DNA from: CBDTTW01 sp965363675
Lineage (GTDB): Bacteria > Bacteroidota > Rhodothermia > Rhodothermales > DASSAV01
Assembly: GCA_965363675.1 (NCBI GenBank)
Contig: CBDTTW010000131.1
Coordinates: 1-8,554, forward strand
Direction: 5' to 3'
DNA: 8,554 nt
This document shows, in pieces, positions 7,020 to 8,554 of the stretch. The notes under the pieces are model-generated. The model was not told the origin of the DNA, ran no database searches, and saw nothing but the letters and a program-made list of their open reading frames with translations. Within the stretch, counting starts at the first letter, position 1. Each line of letters opens with the position of its first letter. The position numbers and the translations under genes were made by a program.

Positions 7020-7050
7020 TTGCGCGGCGGCGGCGGGGGTCGTATCTTCG
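7020..7050 (+). promoter_or_regulatory. Bacteroidota-type promoter of a small RNA
   Basis: TTG at 7020-7022, a 20-base spacer, then TATCTTCG at 7043-7050. This matches the -33 TTG / 19-21 nt / -7 TAnnTTTG architecture of the Bacteroidota primary sigma factor, with one mismatch in the -7 element. Transcription would begin near 7056. It is the best promoter in the window, and the only thing it can drive at close range is the small terminated unit ending at 7151. Confidence 0.5.
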
Positions 7051-7055
7051 CCTCA

Positions 7056-7151
7056 CCTCATGTGGCCGAAAGGCGGCGCCCTCGCGCGCCGGCGGATTCA
7101 GTCGCAAAAAGAATGGGCGCAAGAAGCTCGGCATGGCGGCCGGGCTTTTTT
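7056..7151 (+). ncRNA. Candidate ~95-nt small RNA
   Basis: The segment is bounded by a good promoter (7020-7050) and a strong intrinsic terminator (7124-7151). It can fold into a short GCC-GAAA-GGC hairpin with a GNRA tetraloop (7064-7073), a GGCGC/GCGCC hairpin (about 7075-7090), an A-rich single-stranded stretch (CAAAAAGAA, 7105-7113), and the terminator stem. I do not recognise an Rfam-like family in it. An ATG at 7060 opens a 38-codon frame, but it runs through the terminator stem and its U-tract, so a coding role is less likely. The 5' end is an estimate. Confidence 0.45.
7124..7151 (+). terminator. Intrinsic terminator of the small RNA
   Basis: AAGCTCGGC (7124-7132) pairs with GCCGGGCTT (7139-7147) in a 9-bp stem with one T-G wobble and a six-base loop. 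The run TTTTTT (7146-7151) follows. It is a textbook Rho-independent terminator reading rightward. There is no T-run on the other strand. Confidence 0.8.
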
Positions 7152-7227
7152 GTCGTATAGGGGCGCTTGTGGATAACCCCGTGCATATCGTGTTGAAAGC
7201 TTGTGGACGCCCGGAAGCGCTTACCCC

Positions 7228-7256
7228 TTGTGGGCCGCCGCCGCCGAGAGTATCAT
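7228..7256 (+). promoter_or_regulatory. Possible promoter ahead of the boxA leader
   Basis: TTGTGG (7228-7233), a 17-base spacer, and TATCAT (7251-7256, 5 of 6 to TATAAT) make a sigma70-like pair. It also reads as TTG-N20-TA in the Bacteroidota spacing, although the rest of that -7 element is poor. It overlaps the last DnaA-box-like element and lies directly upstream of the hairpin and boxA at 7262-7288, where a transcript would start. Confidence 0.35.
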
Positions 7257-7261
7257 AATAC

Positions 7262-7288
7262 CAGCGCCTCACGGCGCTGCTCTTTGAC
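7262..7288 (+). promoter_or_regulatory. Hairpin plus boxA, antitermination-like leader
   Basis: CAGCGCC (7262-7268) and GGCGCTG (7273-7279) form a 7-bp hairpin with a TCAC loop. TGCTCTTTGAC (7278-7288) follows and matches the rRNA-operon boxA TGCTCTTTAAC except for one base. In E. coli rRNA leaders a boxB-type hairpin precedes boxA, and the element recruits NusB/NusE to make polymerase resistant to Rho on long untranslated transcripts. Here no rRNA gene follows, so the antitermination target would be another long non-coding transcript. Confidence 0.4.
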
Positions 7289-8041
7289 GCGACTGAATCT
7301 CTGGGCTGCATGAGGAAAAACTGCTCTCCGGGCGATGCCTGGATTTCGGTTCTTCCCGGCGACACGCTCGGGCGAGGCTGTTGGGCCGCCATACCAAACA
7401 GCGCGCACGAGCCGGGGCAGGGGCGCAGCGGCGTCCGGCTTTGCCGGGCGGCGCGCGCAACCCCCTGGGGCAGCGGTTGGGGCTGAGCCTTCGGGCGCAG
7501 CGCACACCGAGGCCGCACGCCGGAAAGAAGCATGACCTCGCGCTCCGCCGGCGCCGCCAGTGCTTACGCACCGGAGGCCATGCGCGGAGGCCGCCGCGCC
7601 TTCCTGCCTGAAGCCGCTTCGGCGGCGCGCTTCCCGTGCTCACGGGAAACGGACCGGGCAAGGACGCTGCGCAGCGGACACGGACCCTGCGGAGGCGTCT
7701 GCGCGTGCGCAGAAGCCCCCCACGGCGTCCCGGGTTGTGCGCACGCCGGGCCGCGCCGCCGCAAGGCGCCGCATACGCCCCGGCCACACGCGCCGAAACC
7801 GAGCAGCTTTTGAACGACGCCCGTGCTTTCCGTTTCCGTATGCCCATGCGGACGCGGCGCCGCCGGACCCGAGCATCCGGACGGCCGCAGCACACCGTCG
7901 AACTGTTAGACCGGGGAAGCCCCCACAACCGGGGTGCACGCCACGCGCGCCGCGCGGACACGCCTTCAATGCCGTGCCCTGCGCAGCACCTGCGCGTCGG
8001 CGGCCGCAGCCGGGTTCGGGGGTGTCGCGTCGGAGGGTTTT

Positions 8042-8069
8042 AACGCTGCCGGAACGGGCGGCGTTTTTT
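8042..8069 (+). terminator. Intrinsic terminator immediately upstream of dtd
   Basis: AACGCTGCC (8042-8050) pairs with GGCGGCGTT (8057-8065) in a 9-bp stem with one T-G wobble and a GGAACG loop. TTTTTT (8064-8069) follows. It ends any rightward transcript from the long intergenic region. It lies only 27 bases before the dtd ATG, so it could also act as an attenuator for dtd. Confidence 0.85.
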
Positions 8070-8096
8070 GTTTCTCCCTCTCGTCTTCGTGCCGGT

Positions 8097-8549
8097 ATGG
8101 TCGCCCTGGTGCAGCGCGTCTCCGAAGCCTCCGTCGAAGTGGACGGGCAGACGGTCGGAGCCATCGGGGGCGGGCTGCTGGTGCTCCTCGGCATCCACAC
8201 GGCCGACACCGAGGCCGAGGCCGCCTACCTGGCCCGCAAGTGCGCCGCCCTGCGCATCTTTCAGGACGCCGCCGGCAAGATGAACCTTTCCCTGCGCGAG
8301 GTCGGCGGCGATGCCCTCGTGGTGTCGCAGTTCACCCTGTACGGCAACGCCGACAAAGGCAACCGGCCTTCGTTCGTCGCCTCGGCGGGGCCGGAGCGCG
8401 CCGTTCCGCTCTACGAAGCGTTCCTCCGCCTCCTCGGCGAGCAGCTCGGGCGGCCCGTGCAGGCGGGGGTCTTCGGCGCGATGATGCAGGTGCGCCTGGT
8501 CAACGACGGCCCCGTGACGCTCTGGGTCGAGCGGCGGGCGGCCCCCTGA
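8097..8549 (+). CDS. dtd: D-aminoacyl-tRNA deacylase (DTD)
   Basis: This 150-residue cytosolic enzyme, a homodimer in its family, hydrolyses D-aminoacyl-tRNA, and also glycine mischarged on tRNA-Ala, to keep D-residues out of proteins. Family motifs are intact: the start VALVQRVSEASVEVDGQ, the SQFTLYG active-site motif (S77-Q78-F79-T80) and the Gly-cisPro loop NDGPVT (136-141) that gives chiral rejection. Length is typical. The ATG at 8097 gives the canonical N-terminus; the same frame stays open about 180 codons upstream, but that part passes through a terminator and has no protein-like character. Only 27 bases separate the terminator from the ATG and no clear promoter fits there, so dtd may depend on read-through or on a promoter buried in the upstream region. 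Confidence 0.96.
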   Translation: MVALVQRVSEASVEVDGQTVGAIGGGLLVLLGIHTADTEAEAAYLARKCAALRIFQDAAGKMNLSLREVGGDALVVSQFTLYGNADKGNRPSFVASAGPERAVPLYEAFLRLLGEQLGRPVQAGVFGAMMQVRLVNDGPVTLWVERRAAP

Positions 8550-8554
8550 GGCGT

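Larger units (their letters stand above)
6967..7237 (+). other. Cluster of DnaA-box-like elements (possible oriC-type or DnaA-binding region)
   Basis: Four elements begin TGTGG, all in the same orientation. TGTGGAAAA (6967-6975) has one mismatch to the TGTGGATAA form of the DnaA box. TGTGGATAA (7168-7176) is exact and is followed by CC. TGTGGACGC (7202-7210) keeps the first six bases. TGTGGGCCG (7229-7237) is weak. The first and second have the flanks seen in many bacterial origins (CTGTGGAAAAAC, TTGTGGATAAC). A small AT-rich patch (TATCATAATA, 7251-7260) follows the cluster. This may be a replication origin or a DnaA titration site. There is no dnaA or dnaN nearby and no extensive AT-rich unwinding element, so the call is tentative. 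Confidence 0.35.
7262..8069 (+). ncRNA. Candidate large structured non-coding RNA (~0.8 kb)
   Basis: This plus-strand stretch runs from a promoter-like pair and boxA to a strong terminator and is rich in compact hairpins. Stems: 7377-7402 (GCTGTT/AACAGC); 7432-7450 (8 bp, TTT loop); 7487-7496 and 7613-7626 (both with cUUCGg tetraloops); 7631-7648 (TTCCCGTG/CACGGGAA); 7698-7713; 7835-7852 (8 bp); 7863-7880; 7981-7995 (GCGCAG/CTGCGC). There is a 12-bp palindrome at 7665-7676 (CGCTGCGCAGCG). UUCG loops stabilise RNA only in this strand sense, which favours a rightward transcript. I find no RNase P, tmRNA, SRP, rRNA or group II intron landmarks. Chance hairpins are common at this GC content, so this remains a hypothesis. 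Confidence 0.35.
6949..8096. other. Long intergenic region without a convincing protein gene
   Basis: These 1148 bases between the rhomboid gene and dtd contain open frames on both strands. Their translations are arginine/proline/alanine-rich with scattered cysteines and show no recognisable domain, and the frame running into dtd passes through a strong terminator. What is present is non-coding signal: DnaA-box-like elements on the left, a promoter-terminator pair bounding about 95 nt, a second promoter-like pair with hairpin and boxA, a run of hairpins from 7262 to 7995, and a terminator before dtd. Each is described separately. Confidence 0.75.

Noticed and set aside
7060..7176. 38-codon frame starting MWPKGGALARRR
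   Set aside because: It runs through the small-RNA terminator and U-tract, has no ribosome site, and the peptide has no recognisable feature.
7300..7340. GAGGAAAAACTGCTCTCCGGGC as the conserved 5' P4 segment of RNase P RNA (GAGGAAAGTCCGGGC)
   Set aside because: The match needs an internal insertion, and the partner 3' segment (ACAGAANCCGGCTTA-like) is not found downstream.
7269..7961. Long minus-strand open frames in the intergenic region (230, 189 and 174 codons)
   Set aside because: Compositions are dominated by Arg, Pro, Ala and Cys with no hydrophobic-core pattern. In GC-rich DNA stop codons are rare, so long frames arise by chance.
7560..8096. N-terminal extension of Dtd by about 180 codons in the same open frame
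   Set aside because: The upstream part crosses a strong intrinsic terminator, is arginine/proline-rich with no domain, and Dtd has its standard start at 8097.
1..8554. tRNA genes, CRISPR arrays, transposases, integrases or attachment sites
   Set aside because: No cloverleaf, spaced repeat array, transposase motif or terminal inverted repeats were seen anywhere in the window.

Overview
This is a GC-rich bacterial window. Gene content and order (DUF58, a membrane protein, BatA, BatB, BatC, then the start of a BatD-like protein) are typical of Bacteroidota-type bat operons. Most starts lack a Shine-Dalgarno sequence, and at least one promoter has the TTG-N20-TATCTT form of that group. The high GC points by inference to the Rhodothermia (Rhodothermus/Salinibacter relatives); no ribosomal RNA is present to confirm this.

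Left half (1-5444, minus strand): one tightly packed operon read right to left. The order is DUF58 protein, periplasmic/membrane DUF4381/BatD-like protein, a CobB-type sirtuin, BatA, BatB, BatC, and the first 30 codons of a likely BatD cut by the window edge. Junctions are 4-nt overlaps or gaps of 3-6 nt, so the genes are probably co-transcribed and translationally coupled. BatA and BatB each carry a von Willebrand A domain with an intact metal-binding site, and the DUF58 protein a related one. Together with a MoxR AAA+ ATPase they are thought to form a cell-envelope chaperone-like system. No moxR lies at the head of the operon here, and a protein deacylase sits in its middle.

Centre (5445-6948): a short divergent promoter region with an inverted repeat, then purQ (glutaminase subunit of FGAM synthase) and an intramembrane rhomboid serine protease, both on the plus strand.

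Right (6949-8549): about 1.15 kb with no convincing protein gene, followed by dtd (D-aminoacyl-tRNA deacylase). The gap is not empty. It has four TGTGG elements (one an exact DnaA box), a compact promoter-to-terminator unit for a ~95-nt RNA, a second promoter-like pair followed by a hairpin and an rRNA-leader-like boxA, many compact hairpins including two cUUCGg tetraloops, and a strong intrinsic terminator 27 nt before the dtd start. The most economical reading is a small RNA gene followed by a large (~0.8 kb) structured non-coding RNA. A replication-origin-like role of the left part is an alternative or addition. These RNA calls are inference from sequence patterns only.
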